Origin: Gracilariopsis chorda
Taxonomy: Eukaryota; Rhodophyta; Florideophyceae; Gracilariales; Gracilariaceae
Direction: 5' to 3'
Assembly (NCBI GenBank): GCA_003194525.1
Contig: NBIV01000037.1
Location: 1-64,000 of the forward strand
DNA length: 64,000 nucleotides
The position numbers and the translations under genes are program-made. Of this stretch, positions 29,485 to 40,457 are shown one piece after another; the first letter of the stretch is position 1, and each line of letters starts with the position of its first letter. The notes under the pieces are model-generated. The model had not been told where the DNA came from. It saw nothing but the letters and a program-made list of their open reading frames with translations, and ran no database searches.

Positions 29485-30792
29485 ATGGAAGATGCCCCTG
29501 AGACCATTACGCTGCCGCCGTACCTCAACCTGCCGAAAGCTAACTCACTACTCTTGTTGAAATCCCATGTTTACACCACTCCCATCGTAAAGAAATTGTT
29601 GAAGAAGCTAGACGAAAACCCGGACACAGAAGTACATCCTGCCGTGCTCGCCTTTCAACAGTTGATTGAAACGGATGCGGCACTGTATCAAGATGCTGTG
29701 GATATGTTTCGACAAGTACCCCTGAAATATGCCAGCAATCCGGAAGCCGGTTTTCGACCTACAAGTTATGAGCACATGTCTAAGTTGATCAATGCGATAA
29801 TTCGCAGTCCGCCAATGTTCGAAGAGAGCATATTTGCTGGATGTCCGCTGGCATCGCTTTTGGATGCATGCTGTGGTACAGCAGCGGGTGTAAACTTCTT
29901 CCGTAATCCAAAGGTAAACAGTGCTCTGAAGGATATCCTTAGCGCATGGGGTGCTTACCTGTCAAGTGCAGAGTCACTATTAGCGTTTGAAGCAGAGCCA
30001 ATGGGTGGTGGGTGGAGTTCTCCTAGAGCGCTGGCAATGATCGACATGTCACAGTACGTACAACCCGATGCAGATGCATTAGGGTGGGGCTATGCATCAT
30101 GGAACGATTGGTTCTGTCGTAAGTTTAAAGAGGGAAAACGACCCGTAGCTGCAGAAGATGATGACAGCATTATTACGAACGCGTGTGAATCCACACCGGT
30201 TTCATTGCAAACGAATGTGCAGATGAAATCTCGATTCTGGCTGAAACGACAACCGTATTCACTATCATTCATGCTGAACGACGATGAGTTGGCGAAGGAG
30301 TTTGAAGACGGTACTGTGTATCAAGCATATCTTGATTCTTGTGACTATCACCGATGGCATGCTCCTGTGTCCGGGACGATAAAGAAAACAGTACTGGTTC
30401 CGGGTACGTATTTCTCAGAAGGGTTGTGGGACTGCGGTGAAGAAGAGGGTGCAGATTTTTGGCAGGGATATGTCAGTCACGTTGCCACACGCGCGTTGAT
30501 TTTTATGGAAGCGAAGAATAAGAATATCGGGTTTGTGGCGGTTGTTGCCGTTGGGATGGGAGAAGTTTCATCAACTGTTGTGACGGTGAAGCAAGGACAG
30601 ACAGTGAGGAAGGGAGATGAATTGGGCCACTTTCAGTTTGGGGGTAGTACACATTGCGTTGTATTTCAGAAGGAGGTGATCGCAGATTGGAATGCAGCGG
30701 CCGTTCCCGGTGCTTCTGCGAAACGCCTTCCATTGCACTCCTGGCTTGCTAGAGCAAGATGTGGCGGAGAAGGTTCAGTCCCCGTCGCATAG
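29485..30792 (+). CDS. Phosphatidylserine decarboxylase-like pyruvoyl enzyme
   Basis: 435 aa from the ATG at 29485. The N-terminal 170 residues resemble the helical domain found ahead of the catalytic domain in the soluble PSD-like decarboxylases of fungi and others. Catalytic part: GYASWNDWFCRKFKEGKRPVA (about 205-228), SRFWLKRQPYSLSFML, HRWHAPVSGTI with the conserved His, FMEAKNKNIGFVAVVAVGMGEVSS and the C-terminal FGGSTHCVVFQ. The GST equivalent of LGST is where autocleavage would make the pyruvoyl Ser. No membrane span or organelle leader is visible. The group includes both phosphatidylserine and aromatic amino-acid decarboxylases, so the substrate is open. Intronless. Confidence 0.85.
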   Translation: MEDAPETITLPPYLNLPKANSLLLLKSHVYTTPIVKKLLKKLDENPDTEVHPAVLAFQQLIETDAALYQDAVDMFRQVPLKYASNPEAGFRPTSYEHMSKLINAIIRSPPMFEESIFAGCPLASLLDACCGTAAGVNFFRNPKVNSALKDILSAWGAYLSSAESLLAFEAEPMGGGWSSPRALAMIDMSQYVQPDADALGWGYASWNDWFCRKFKEGKRPVAAEDDDSIITNACESTPVSLQTNVQMKSRFWLKRQPYSLSFMLNDDELAKEFEDGTVYQAYLDSCDYHRWHAPVSGTIKKTVLVPGTYFSEGLWDCGEEEGADFWQGYVSHVATRALIFMEAKNKNIGFVAVVAVGMGEVSSTVVTVKQGQTVRKGDELGHFQFGGSTHCVVFQKEVIADWNAAAVPGASAKRLPLHSWLARARCGGEGSVPVA

Positions 30793-31236
30793 ATGCCCTT
30801 TGAGGAACTCGACCAGAAGAGTATGCATTATGCAGCATACCTGCTCTTCGTGAACATTGTGGTTTGTCAGTTGACGAGATTATTAGGAAATGGGCTGTTG
30901 AGAGAACGCTTGTTTGAAAAGAAACGATCTGCGCTTTGTGGTGGGAATTAGACATAGGCGGCCCGCCCGGAAGAGAGAGTGAGTGAGAGAGAGAGCGAGA
31001 GAGGAGAGAAACGCAGGTTGTAGATACAACGTCAACAAGATGTTAAAATTTGAAGAAGACGCGCAGAGAAGTGAAGCGAATACAGCGGTTCCACGTGTAA
31101 GCGAGCGAGCGGAGCAGAGAGCGTGACGGCAGACGCAGACGCACGCGCAACAGCTCAAAACGGCGAAGCGCAAACTTTCTGTTCGAAACGCCTCGTGCGT
31201 TTCGTCTCGCAGCCGAATCGCACCGGCGAAGAAAAA
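30793..31236. other. Intergenic region with GA microsatellite
   Basis: Holds a GA-rich tract at about 30970-31012 (GAGAGAGTGAGTGAGAGAGAG-type) that probably lies in the promoter or leader of the Sds3-like gene. A 319-aa minus-strand frame crossing here is antisense to that gene and I reject it. Confidence 0.6.
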
Positions 31237-32055
31237 ATGGCGCAGTCCTTGCCCGCGTCCCAGCGCGTCTCCGACCTCCCCGAAACGCAGCAACAGTCGC
31301 ACCGTCCCGCGGATGACGCCATGCTCTCCGCCGCCAAAACCGTTGCTCGACGGGCCAACTCGCGACGTTCCCCTGCTGTAGAAGCTGTTCCGAATGCCGA
31401 CGATGAGCATACTTCCCCGCCGCCGGTACCGCAGTCCGCAGCTTTGCCCGCCGCTACTGCGCTGAACTCGTCGCCTGTTAAGCGGCATGTTGATCGCAAA
31501 CGACTGCGAGAGGACGATGCTCATGCTAATGATACTACCACTCCTCCCTCGAATTCGATTTGTTTGACCGAGTTGGATGACTATCGAAACGAGTGTTTGA
31601 AGCTTGAGAAGGTGCGACATGCACGTGTGTATGAAGCGGATAAGCGACGATTGTACCATGAAAACGTGATTTTGACTATGTATGAAATGGAAGTGGCCGC
31701 TATTATTGACGAGTTTGAACAGGCCAAACGAAGTGTCGTGCTCAAGATGTTGTCGGACAATGCAGAGAAGATGAGGCAGGTTGAGGAACTGCGATATGGT
31801 ATTTGCAAGGACGACGTCGTCGGCGCTTGGCAACGGAAACATGAAATGTCATTACGCGGTAGAGGCGGCGCCGATGATGATTTGGATGAAGGTCGCTCGC
31901 ATGGGCGACGGAAGCGAACGCGCTCGAGTAGTGTTAAGGTTAATGTCGAGTTGGATGACCATCAGGTCAGTGATGATTTGGCTGAAATGAGGGGAGAGAA
32001 ACGACAACGAGAAGATGGCAACGATCGTGAGAGGCGCTCCAAAAAGCGCAGATGA
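31237..32055 (+). CDS. Sds3/BRMS1-family protein (Sin3-HDAC co-repressor subunit)
   Basis: 272 aa from the ATG at 31237; the frame is open upstream without ATG. Residues 1-105 are Ser/Pro/Ala-rich and disordered. The conserved helical core at about 110-190 reads LTELDDYRNECLKLEKVRH, then YEADKRRLYHENVILTMYEMEVAAIIDEFEQAKRSV, matching the coiled-coil of Sds3/BRMS1 proteins that scaffold the Sin3 histone deacetylase complex. The tail is basic with RRKRTRSSS and KKRR nuclear-localisation-like signals. Assignment is by pattern, and other coiled-coil nuclear proteins remain possible. Convergent with the next gene, 65 bp apart. Confidence 0.6.
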   Translation: MAQSLPASQRVSDLPETQQQSHRPADDAMLSAAKTVARRANSRRSPAVEAVPNADDEHTSPPPVPQSAALPAATALNSSPVKRHVDRKRLREDDAHANDTTTPPSNSICLTELDDYRNECLKLEKVRHARVYEADKRRLYHENVILTMYEMEVAAIIDEFEQAKRSVVLKMLSDNAEKMRQVEELRYGICKDDVVGAWQRKHEMSLRGRGGADDDLDEGRSHGRRKRTRSSSVKVNVELDDHQVSDDLAEMRGEKRQREDGNDRERRSKKRR

Positions 32056-32120
32056 AACTGTTGTTTATATGTGCAACGATTGTATGATACAGCGTACAGC
32101 GCGCGCGCGCAGCGGCCTTC

Positions 32121-32786
32121 TTATCTGTGAAATGAATCAAGATGATGCGTTTGCTTCATGTGCAGTTGCGTATCATCTCTCAATTCGTGTGCTCGACGTA
32201 GAGATAAGCGACATACATGGTCTAAAGTGATTCGCAATCTACATAAAGTTGCGACTTGTTTTGAACAACATGGTTTGGAAAGTGTTATGTCGGCTTGAGC
32301 GGCTAGTTCGGCGGTAACTGCTTGAAGTTTTGCAAGCTGTGAGATGGCTGTGTCGAGACGCAGCTCAGTTTGAGTTACGTGCCGCGGCGGTGTGGTTGGT
32401 GTGCTTTGTCTAGGCGAAGGCGTTAATGGCGTCGCTTGTGACAGCAGACTGTCTGTTGCTGCAATGTATGATTGTTGCGGTTGATGGAGCGGCGAGTGCG
32501 GCGAGGAAGGTAGGGTGGGTGTGGCGGATGAACGCGGTGACGCTGTTGGAGACGGTGTTTGCGGCGGTGAAAGTGATTCGGGGGAGGTTGTACGTCGGCC
32601 GGTTGTACGGTCGGGAGGTTTTGGTAGGCGGGGCAAACTGCGCGGGGATGACGGTGGCGAAGAAGGGGGAGTGGATGGCGGTGCGGAGGCGGATGAGGAA
32701 GAGATGGAGGGTATTATGAGCGGTGAAGCTGGCGGTGATACTGTCGGCGAGGAAAGTGCTGACGAAGATGGCGTCGTCGTGCTCAT
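32121..32786 (-). CDS. Ser/Pro/Thr-rich protein with helical C-terminus, unknown function
   Basis: 221 aa from an ATG. Residues 1-130 are almost only Ser, Pro and Thr with many SP/TP dipeptides (CDK/MAPK-type sites). Residues 135-221 form helices (TELRLDTAISQLAKLQAVTAEL; CRLRITLDHVCRLSLRRAHEL). The long low-complexity frame could be fortuitous in GC-rich DNA, but the structured end, the ATG and the tight convergent placement make a gene more likely than not. No family recognised. Confidence 0.5.
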   Translation of the reverse strand: MSTTTPSSSALSSPTVSPPASPLIIPSISSSSASAPPSTPPSSPPSSPRSLPRLPKPPDRTTGRRTTSPESLSPPQTPSPTASPRSSATPTLPSSPHSPLHQPQQSYIAATDSLLSQATPLTPSPRQSTPTTPPRHVTQTELRLDTAISQLAKLQAVTAELAAQADITLSKPCCSKQVATLCRLRITLDHVCRLSLRRAHELRDDTQLHMKQTHHLDSFHR

Positions 32787-34039
32787 GGTGGGCGCTGTTG
32801 ATGGTCGCAGTTGGGGCGGGACGCAGCGTGGTGAGTCTCTGGTGGCAGTGGTGCGCTGTCTTTTGGGTGAGCGCCAAGTGCACGCGCATTGTTGCCTGCG
32901 GCTGTCAGAACTTTGACGCCCTTCTTGTTTTACAAGTGGCTTACGTTTTGTTGGCAGCGATGATTTGGTTTGCGCCTTCTTTTTTTTTTGAGCGTGCTGA
33001 CGTAGTGGTTGTGTACTTGCCTTGTTGTTGTCGAGCGGTCGTGGAAGGCAGTGTACCTCCGTACTCCGTACTAGATGTCACAAACAGCGTGGAGGGCGCA
33101 ATGGTGTATTGGTTCGTTGTGGACATTGCGCTTTGCTGATGCTCACACAAGCTTGAAATTTTTCTGCAGTTACTACTTATAGTTTGCACTTGCAGCAATG
33201 CATTTTGCTGGTGGGAATGGTCGCATGCATTCTGCACCGTCTCTTTTTTGTCGTCGCGTAGCGTTTGGCCTTCCGGGCTGCCGTGGTGGTAGCTACCCTT
33301 CGTATGTGTGTAGGGGTTTTGTGGATAAGAATGACCTAGCTGCTGCTTGCTGTTCCGTGGACGCAGCTGCACTGGAGATGCGTCCCATTTTCAGTCGCTT
33401 GGCCTGTCTGCCTGTCTAAGCATGCTAAGAAACATGTACGAACGGTTCGTGATCTGTTCAAACGCAGTGCGCTAATGACAGGACTCAACATACCTGTACT
33501 CCTCCGGTAGCTGGCCGTCGTCTTTAATAGAACCCCTCGCTTACTATTTAGAGTTCGAACATACGAAAACCCGCACAAAAGCTTGTATGCAAACGCGGTG
33601 TCAACCTTTCCTATGTGAATTTAATACCCCTTAACATTGTCGCACTACTAGATCTGTTTCAAGTTGCATTTCCACTGCTGAATCCCTATTACTATTATCA
33701 GCCTAATAGGCTGCAAGAATAGTCGTAGGGCAATGTCTCATTAAACAGAAAAACCAAGATCTCATGGCCTCCATGTTCTAAACCATGGTCTCGGCCGAAA
33801 TGAGTCCACCACTTGATTTGGACTACGTTCTTCGGGATAGCAGTAGCTTTTCCGTGAATAGCATGAATACAGACAAAGCCGCATTGTCTTCATTCTTATC
33901 AGCCCGTCCGCTATCGCCATTGGTGATCACCCTGCCTTTCTAACGTGCAGATCACCAACCGCGAGTCATTTCAATAAAACTTCTTTGTTCTTTACATTCT
34001 AACAAGCAGCTCAATGATGTCTACGGTAGAAATGTGGCC
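32787..34039. other. Intergenic stretch, 1.25 kb
   Basis: Promoter side of the Ser/Pro-rich gene, then mixed sequence. No gene or repeat recognised. Confidence 0.6.
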
Positions 34040-34438
34040 ATGCCTCTCGCATCAAACGGAACCTATCCATTACCGCAGTATTCGCAACCAATTTACTCCC
34101 CGGTGTCCTCTCCCATGGCAAGCAGGTTCGTGTATCCAAGCGGTTTCATTGGGCCGGACGAATTTGCGAGAATCGCGTCACGAAACGAGCATATCGATGA
34201 CTACCAAAACACTCCGTCTTATGACCCAGAGTGTGAGCCTGTGAAGCAATGCCTATGTGCGGTCGTCGAACGAGAGCTCCTAACGAAAGAGCTACTTCAG
34301 TTCTGCTGCCATCTAGACGCTCGTACGGTCGCAGTTTGTGAGCAAACTCGGGACACACACTTGTTCTTTGAGTTCTGGAGGAAAAAAAAACGATTATCGT
34401 GGGTTGGAAGTTGTCCGACGTTGCTTCCCGGAACTTGA
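34040..34438 (+). pseudogene. Small Cys-rich protein, paralogue of the gene at 36985, frame broken at an A9 run
   Basis: The frame is open from upstream; the first ATG is at 34040. The segment CEPVKQCLCAVV...FCCHLDART...VCEQTRDTHLFFEFW aligns with CEPVIKCMCYRV...LCLEYDTIPTNVCDLTTGARLFSEWW of the gene 3 kb downstream, with matching Cys spacing. At a run of nine A (34383-34391) the frame leaves the homology. In another frame the match resumes (EVVRRCFPELEF versus HCVEDCIPSMFEKY). No signal peptide is seen at this ATG, so a 5' exon may be missing or lie upstream (a CTAACAAGCAG acceptor-like site precedes). Either a recent pseudogene or a sequencing/homopolymer artefact. Confidence 0.6.
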
Positions 34439-36225
34439 GTTTATGTTACTGCTTTAGAAACGGACTGTTTTCACAATTATGTGAAGAAACGTTAGCCATT
34501 GTCTCATCTGCATGTTGGAAATCGCAATATTTACTACTTCTTAAGGGTTTGTTTCGTATAACATCACCCAACTCTCGATAGTTGAGTCCAGCGTTGTGAG
34601 CTCTGATAAGGGGTCACTCCCAAATCTTTTCCCGTAGAATAGAAGAAGTAAAATAAATAGTAGTGTTTCTGGAGTTGCTTTGCACTTCATCGAGCTGCTC
34701 AGTGACGTATGGTCGAATATAGGTCAAGTCCAAGTAACTTGAAGAGCTCATTTGACTTCGATGTCAAAGATATGCCCATAAACCTGCTTATCTTGTGTAC
34801 CCAACTGCCGATCCATTCTAATATAATTTCTTCTTCAATATCATCAACGTGGAAATGCCGACTGGTAAGGCATTCACTGGAACCGCGCGCATCTAGTGCT
34901 CTTTTTGGCATTTATCTAGGAAGAATTCTTGACGTTTTCTTCCTGGACTGGTCTAGCTTGCTGCAGTTTTGCCATTAAGTCAGTGCGAGCTTTTACAGCT
35001 TTCGTGGACTATGAATTTTGTGAGAGACTGTCACGAGTAGGAATGCGAGGGAGACGTGATCGATCTCATGAGTAGATAATGCAGTACTCAAAGTGGTAGC
35101 CTTCGTATTGATCGGAGTAGGAGGAAACTGATATTGGTGAGCGATCTGCTCTGTCTTTCGAGGCTGGGTTGGAGACCATCGACTTAAATTTGTAATATTT
35201 GTGTGTGTGTGCCTGTGTGTCTGTGTTTCTATGGGCTCGTGTTCCTAACTCCAAGGCTAATGTAAGGGGCAGTCTAAGAGGAACCCCTCTCTCCAGAGTT
35301 TATAGTATGCTCAGATGAGTTGGTACTCCACCCATCCTCTATGAGCAACGACATTTGCGTTTCACATGATCTTGTTGCGCTTGCGGAAGGACGATTACGG
35401 GAAGAGCACATCATTGATAGATGTGCGAGGCTCTTTTCTACCGAATTCTGCCTCTTTTTTGAGGGAGCTCACTACAAATATCATTGTCCACGTTTTCCGG
35501 TGTTTGGCCGGACCCCTTTTCTAGCTCAGTCGTCTCACCTTCGTGTTATATTTATCTTTGCTGGAATGGTGGGACATCCGCTTTTGCTAGAACCTTGTTT
35601 GAGTGTTGGTCCCTCATGTAGACTAAGGTGCAAATCCATTTTGCTTCCCTTTCTCGGCGAGAGGGAAGACGGGTACACATCATGGACTCTGTTTAAACTA
35701 CTATACGAGAGTTGGAATTGAAAGACATGAAAACTGATAGCTCATGTTTGACACTCCTTTATTCCGGTTCTGCGTCCATGTGGAAAGTCTAAATCTGCCG
35801 GCCCCAAGAAACAATGAGATGTAACTCTTCTCTTTGATGGCTTGGAACTCATCGCTCTATTGTTCATCATATCATGATCATCCGCTACTCTTTTCGCTGT
35901 TTTACCTGAATACCTCGAAGCTGTTTTTGCACCAGGAGATCGTCACAGAAAATGCTCATATGAATTAAACACAAAGATCGCCCGATAGGAGGCAGTTCTG
36001 CAAGATGCAAATCTATGAGTCGAAGGCTACCACCCGTGTAGGTATCAAGAAAATCCCGCATTAGGGATATGCCTTGCAAAACGATTATTCTCTGCATCCT
36101 GCGATATGGCATCACAAGTCCACAGATTTGAACGATAGTTATTCCAACACACACAGGCGCTTTTGCTTTTCTGTTTGTTTCGGCACGCTTCAAAAACCAA
36201 GGATTTAAGGGTGATACTCGAGTCT

Positions 36226-36392
36226 TCTTCTTCTTCCTTATGGGAACACATTACCTGATTACGGCATTGTGGTAGAATCTAGAATTACAGGGGAGCTTTT
36301 CTTCCTCTACCATGCCAAACTCTATGTACGTAAAGCTCCTCGAAAAGAAAGATTTTCTCTGTCTCGTTGTATCAATCTATTCAATACTCGAG
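36226..36392 (+). repeat. Dispersed repeat, copy B
   Basis: Matches copy A at 22040-22197 in the same orientation. Both are preceded by a CTTCTTTC/CTTCTTCTTC pyrimidine stretch and then read ATGGG(C/A)ACACATTACCTG. Confidence 0.7.
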
Positions 36393-36844
36393 TCAATCCT
36401 TGACTACTAAGGTGGCATAGAAGAACGTGCCAAAGTTGCATATCGTTACACTAATTTCTTAGAAATATGGCATCTGTTCTTTCACAAAAACTTTCGTTCG
36501 ATACTCTGCAAGTAAAGAAAGCCTCTCTCCGTATGCGAGAGTGCGAGAGAATGCATTGAACATCACAAAGAAATAGAGCTTTCCGGCCAAAGACATATCT
36601 ACCACAAGATCGGGAGGCGAAACTTTGAGCTCACATCATTCATGTCTTCTTCTTTTATGTGGTCTGATGCAACCAACTATGGTAACACCAGGAAAGCTAT
36701 CCTACACACCGTTCTCCATCCTGAGGAAGGCCAAAGACTTTATCATGCATATATATGTACACGTAATTCTCCATAACTTCTCATTGTGAGCCCTCCTCAT
36801 GCCCTGATTATTTTGATGGCGGCCTCTCCTTCAGTACGAAACCC

Positions 36845-36852
36845 TATATAAG
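36845..36852 (+). promoter_or_regulatory. TATA box of the secreted Cys-rich gene
   Basis: TATATAAG lies 140 bp upstream of the ATG, followed by a C/T-rich leader. This is the only clear TATA box I found ahead of a host gene in the window. Confidence 0.55.
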
Positions 36853-36984
36853 CGTCTTGCAAGACTTTCCATCCCCCATCGAACACCATTTTCAAACGTC
36901 TCGCAAGTCTCCTGAGTTCTCTCCTGCTCTTTCTTCTTCTTCAAAATCACTCGGTGTGTCTCTTTCGCTTTTGTCAAACTCAAA

Positions 36985-37458
36985 ATGGTCAAATACGTGA
37001 TTCCGGTGTTCCTCGTTTTGATTGCCGCTCTTTCATTCACGGTGACGTGTTCCCCGATCCCACGCGGACCGTCAGTTCAAATCAGAAAAAAGTCCCCAGC
37101 TACGAAGAAGGGTGTGAACCTTCTCAAATCATCAGTTCGTGAAACCGAGTCCAGTGTCGATCCGACCTCTGGTGGTGACGGTCTCAAGTGGCCTTACAGT
37201 TCTTTGGCTGACGTATGTGAACCGGTGATCAAATGCATGTGTTATCGGGTTCCACCGGAGAGCAAGACTCCGGAGATGGAACGACTCTGTCTGGAATACG
37301 ATACGATCCCCACGAACGTGTGCGATTTGACCACTGGCGCTCGGCTTTTCAGTGAGTGGTGGTTTGGAAGCAATGCACCGGAAGCGATTCACTGTGTGGA
37401 AGACTGCATTCCTTCCATGTTTGAAAAGTACAATTGGGTGGTTACATCTGAGCCATAG
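36985..37458 (+). CDS. Small secreted Cys-rich protein
   Basis: 157 aa. Residues 1-24 are a textbook signal peptide (MVKYVIPVFLVLIAALSFTVTC). A basic linker (RKKSPATKKG) and Ser-rich stretch follow. Residues 75-157 hold eight Cys arranged CxxxxxCxC...C...C...C...C, ending in an aromatic patch. The pattern is not one of the common knottin or defensin types I know. The strong TATA box and signal peptide suggest an inducible extracellular protein. A broken or alternatively spliced relative lies at 34040-34438, so this is a small local family. Confidence 0.75.
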   Translation: MVKYVIPVFLVLIAALSFTVTCSPIPRGPSVQIRKKSPATKKGVNLLKSSVRETESSVDPTSGGDGLKWPYSSLADVCEPVIKCMCYRVPPESKTPEMERLCLEYDTIPTNVCDLTTGARLFSEWWFGSNAPEAIHCVEDCIPSMFEKYNWVVTSEP

Positions 37459-38477
37459 ATTGTGATGTGACGCTCTGAAATGTGTGCCCGCATGAGTACA
37501 CCCTTGGTAGTGTTTGGAGGAGCGGTACACTGCTTGTGAATCGCATTAAGGACACTAGAGATCGCAAAGATCTCTCTATTTCAGCAATCAGTCGAGAACG
37601 TACACATTGAAAAGAAAACTCGTGTGGCATTGAGAGTGATAGCGGGCGGTTTCTGCGACAGCAATTCTTTCCTTCTTCGTTTGTTTATTAAGAAAATAAT
37701 GGTCACAGTAGGTCTTAGTTTCTTCCTTTCAACTTCGTTAAATCAATAAAGCGTTGGATATTGTTTGATATATTCCCCGAGAACGTTGTCGTGAATCTGT
37801 AATTGCATTCCTAATTGTTTTTGACTGTAGTGTATTCTTGTTTCTACTATGCTTCTCAGTGCGATTTCTTGAGAGAACTATCCACTCGGTCACAAATGCT
37901 CCCCTGCGTGTGACGCCAAGCAACATTTGCGGACATCATCTATCAGTACCATTTGACTCTCATCTCCAAGCGACTTCAGGCGTACGCCAGCTCCCTCAGG
38001 TGAGATATTTCAGTTTGCTTTATTACGCTTCGAAAACGATTGGATGTCACAGGGATGAACCTCTGTGCAAAGGTAATTTCCTACTACAGTTTTAAAGTCC
38101 TTTGTTCAAAAGCATATTGTGGACACCATTTTACAGACAAACAAGGCGCGTGGCGACAAACTGTAGTAGTGCCCAAAAGTAGCTCAAATAATAGAAAGAA
38201 ACAAGGGTAGACAACCAATCCTTAATTTGGCAGATTAGGAAATATTGGTGGACGAGTTTCACCAAACTCTGTCTATCTCCTTACCGACTCCACTATTTTG
38301 ACTGTGGAAACGTAATTGGAGAGAAGGAACAATCAAGATTCACCCATTAAGAGCACAGCAACCAACTGGCTTTACTTCAAGCAATGCAAAGAAGGCAAGA
38401 GAGGGGCTGCAGCGCCTCAAAATCGCCCGTTTCGTAATCTGAACAGCAAATATGCGGCCATACAGGCATATGACCGT
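37459..38477. other. Intergenic stretch, 1.0 kb
   Basis: 3' region of the secreted-protein gene and left flank of the pogo-like element. I could not find a convincing terminal inverted repeat here. Confidence 0.55.
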
Positions 38478-40187
38478 TCAAACAATTTCAAACTGTTCTT
38501 CGTCATCAATGTTCGGCGCGACTGGTCCCGGTACAGGCTCGACAGCTGCCGCGCGCTCTGCCGCGCCAAACGCGCGTGCCTTCTCTCGACGAGCATCTCT
38601 ACGCGAGCTACGAAGCTCAACCATTCTCTTCTGTCGAATTGAGCGCTCCGGAGCAAGCTTAATCAAACGTTGTATATCCGCCTTTGGTTCCCTGTACGCG
38701 GCTGCTTTCTGTCTGCGCTTTTCATCTTCATGTTTTTTCCTCCTTTGGAGGATACGCGTCAATAGAGCGGCAAGCACAGCGTCCGAATTCAAGTGTGATC
38801 CCGAAGTAGTGTCAACCTTGATGTGGCCGCTTTCCTCTACAAGCGCGTCTCGGAGTAATGTACGATGCTGTTTCTTGAATCTCTGCTGAAGCTCATTTAC
38901 TGATACCAAACTAACATCCTCACCGTTCATATTTCTAATATGTCTTCGCAAAGGTTCAAAATTTGGCCTCGCTAGCTCGAGATCTCATACTCCCGTCTTG
39001 TGGAACCCTGAACGGATGTTTGTGGCAGTATGGGAACTGGAGAAGGCATTACTTATGCACTGTCCGATGTCAAAAGCATTCATCTTTCGCTTTTGTCGCG
39101 CTGCTTTGTGCAGCTCCAACTGAAGATATGACTTGAACGAGCTGAACACGGACACATCCAATGGCTGAGTAATGTGAGAGGTATGCGCTGGCAATGCAAT
39201 AACTACTATGCCGTTGTCCTTGAATAGCTTCAAAGTCTTATATTGGATATGGGAGCCATAACCATCCAGGAGTAGGAGTAGCTTCTGATTACCCGCACGA
39301 ATATCTTTGGTCTCTTTGACGAATTCTTTTGCCCAGCTGAAGACGATATCGGTATCCACACCTGCTAGGTTTCGTTGGAATAGATAGCAGGGAGGAAGAA
39401 CAGTATGAAGCGTTTGAATGACACCTTTTACCTTCCGATAGTGAGTGTGTTTTCCAGGAAAGACGATGGCAGGCTTGTAGCTTTGTCCGCTGGCGTTAAC
39501 CACGGACATGACTGTGACCCTGTCAATATTTCCTTGGGTGGTCAACGCTGTTTGCAACAACTGCATTCTTTTTTTTCCTACTCCCTTTCGCAGACTTCTT
39601 CCCTTCAGTTTTGAAAATGACACTCCGGACTGGTCAGTGTTGAATATATGCCGAGGATCATTGATGTTATATCTAACTATAGCCGCCTGAACTCTGGATA
39701 TGTGTTCGGTAAGATTTTCTGCAGTCGCTGCCATTAAGCGTTTGTCCTCCATCAACCGTACTGGTGTGATATCGAGACTGTTTCTGCATGCGAAGAGTGT
39801 TACCAAGCGAGGGGAAGGGCGGTTTTGAAAGAAGCTAATGGCTGCTTGGCGAGGTGGGGGAAGTAAAGAAACGAACTCTTGAACTAGATCGCAGACTCCA
39901 TGTTTTGTCAGAGGTGTGTTGTTGTCACCAAAGTATACAACGCTCTCTGCAATTATCTGTTCTTCATCTTCAGTGAGTACTGGACGTCTTCCACGTCTGG
40001 AAAGCGATAAATGGATGTCATTTGGATGCGTTGGTTGCGATTCGGGATAAGTCTTTTCCCATTGAGCGTACACACGTCGTAAAGTTGTTGCGCTAATTTT
40101 GTGCGTAATAGCAATAGACTTCCAGGACGTGCCGCGTTCAAATCTCTCGAACACAGCGGTTTGTAGTATCACAGACCCGTTTGTCAT
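38478..40187 (-). pseudogene. Pogo/Tigger-like (Tc1-mariner superfamily) DDE transposase with one internal stop
   Basis: One continuous frame from the ATG at 40185-40187 to 38478, about 569 codons, with a single TGA at 38985-38987. N-terminus: helix-turn-helix (TSWKSIAITHKISATTLRRVY), then a CENP-B-like second DNA-binding domain. The DDE core has the three acids in IFNTDQSG, LLLLDGYGSH and QPLDVSVF. The TGA falls in HKTGV-stop-DLE, exactly where pogo transposases have KTGIWP, so TGG (Trp) to TGA is the simplest reading. After it the frame continues with a basic helical tail ending in acidic residues. The catalytic core would survive the stop; the tail would be lost. Confidence 0.85.
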
Positions 40188-40457
40188 TTTTCCTTGAGTG
40201 GAGGACTGATTGCGTTGAAATGGATGAACAATACGGCTCACGAGGGGCTCTAACAACTCATTTGCAAGCCAAAAGGGCGCGCTTTTCGAATTTTATGCTC
40301 TATATGCTAACCTAAGTATTGTTGAGCTAAAGAAGAAGAATGACAGCTCAATATTGTTGACTTCTGAGGTTCTTGGCAAAGAAATGAGCCAAATTGGACC
40401 AAGAGAGCCATTGCCACTATTGGAATTTCAGCCGAATTAGGGATCGGTTGTTTATGA
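40188..40457. other. Right flank of the pogo-like element
   Basis: 270 bp without coding sequence; presumably the element's 5' terminal region. No terminal repeat identified. Confidence 0.4.

Larger units (their letters stand above)
34439..36984. other. Gene-poor stretch, 2.5 kb, with dispersed repeat copy B and a TATA box at its right end
   Basis: No coding sequence that I can support. It contains a GT-rich microsatellite at about 35195-35230, repeat copy B (36226-36392) and, near its right end, the promoter of the secreted-protein gene. Confidence 0.6.

Noticed and set aside
30883-31842. 319-aa minus-strand open frame
   Set aside because: Antisense to the Sds3-like coding region, with no domain; the plus strand carries the recognisable coiled-coil core.
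35320-35721. 133-aa plus-strand frame
   Set aside because: Irregular composition, no motif, no homology to neighbours and no good start context.
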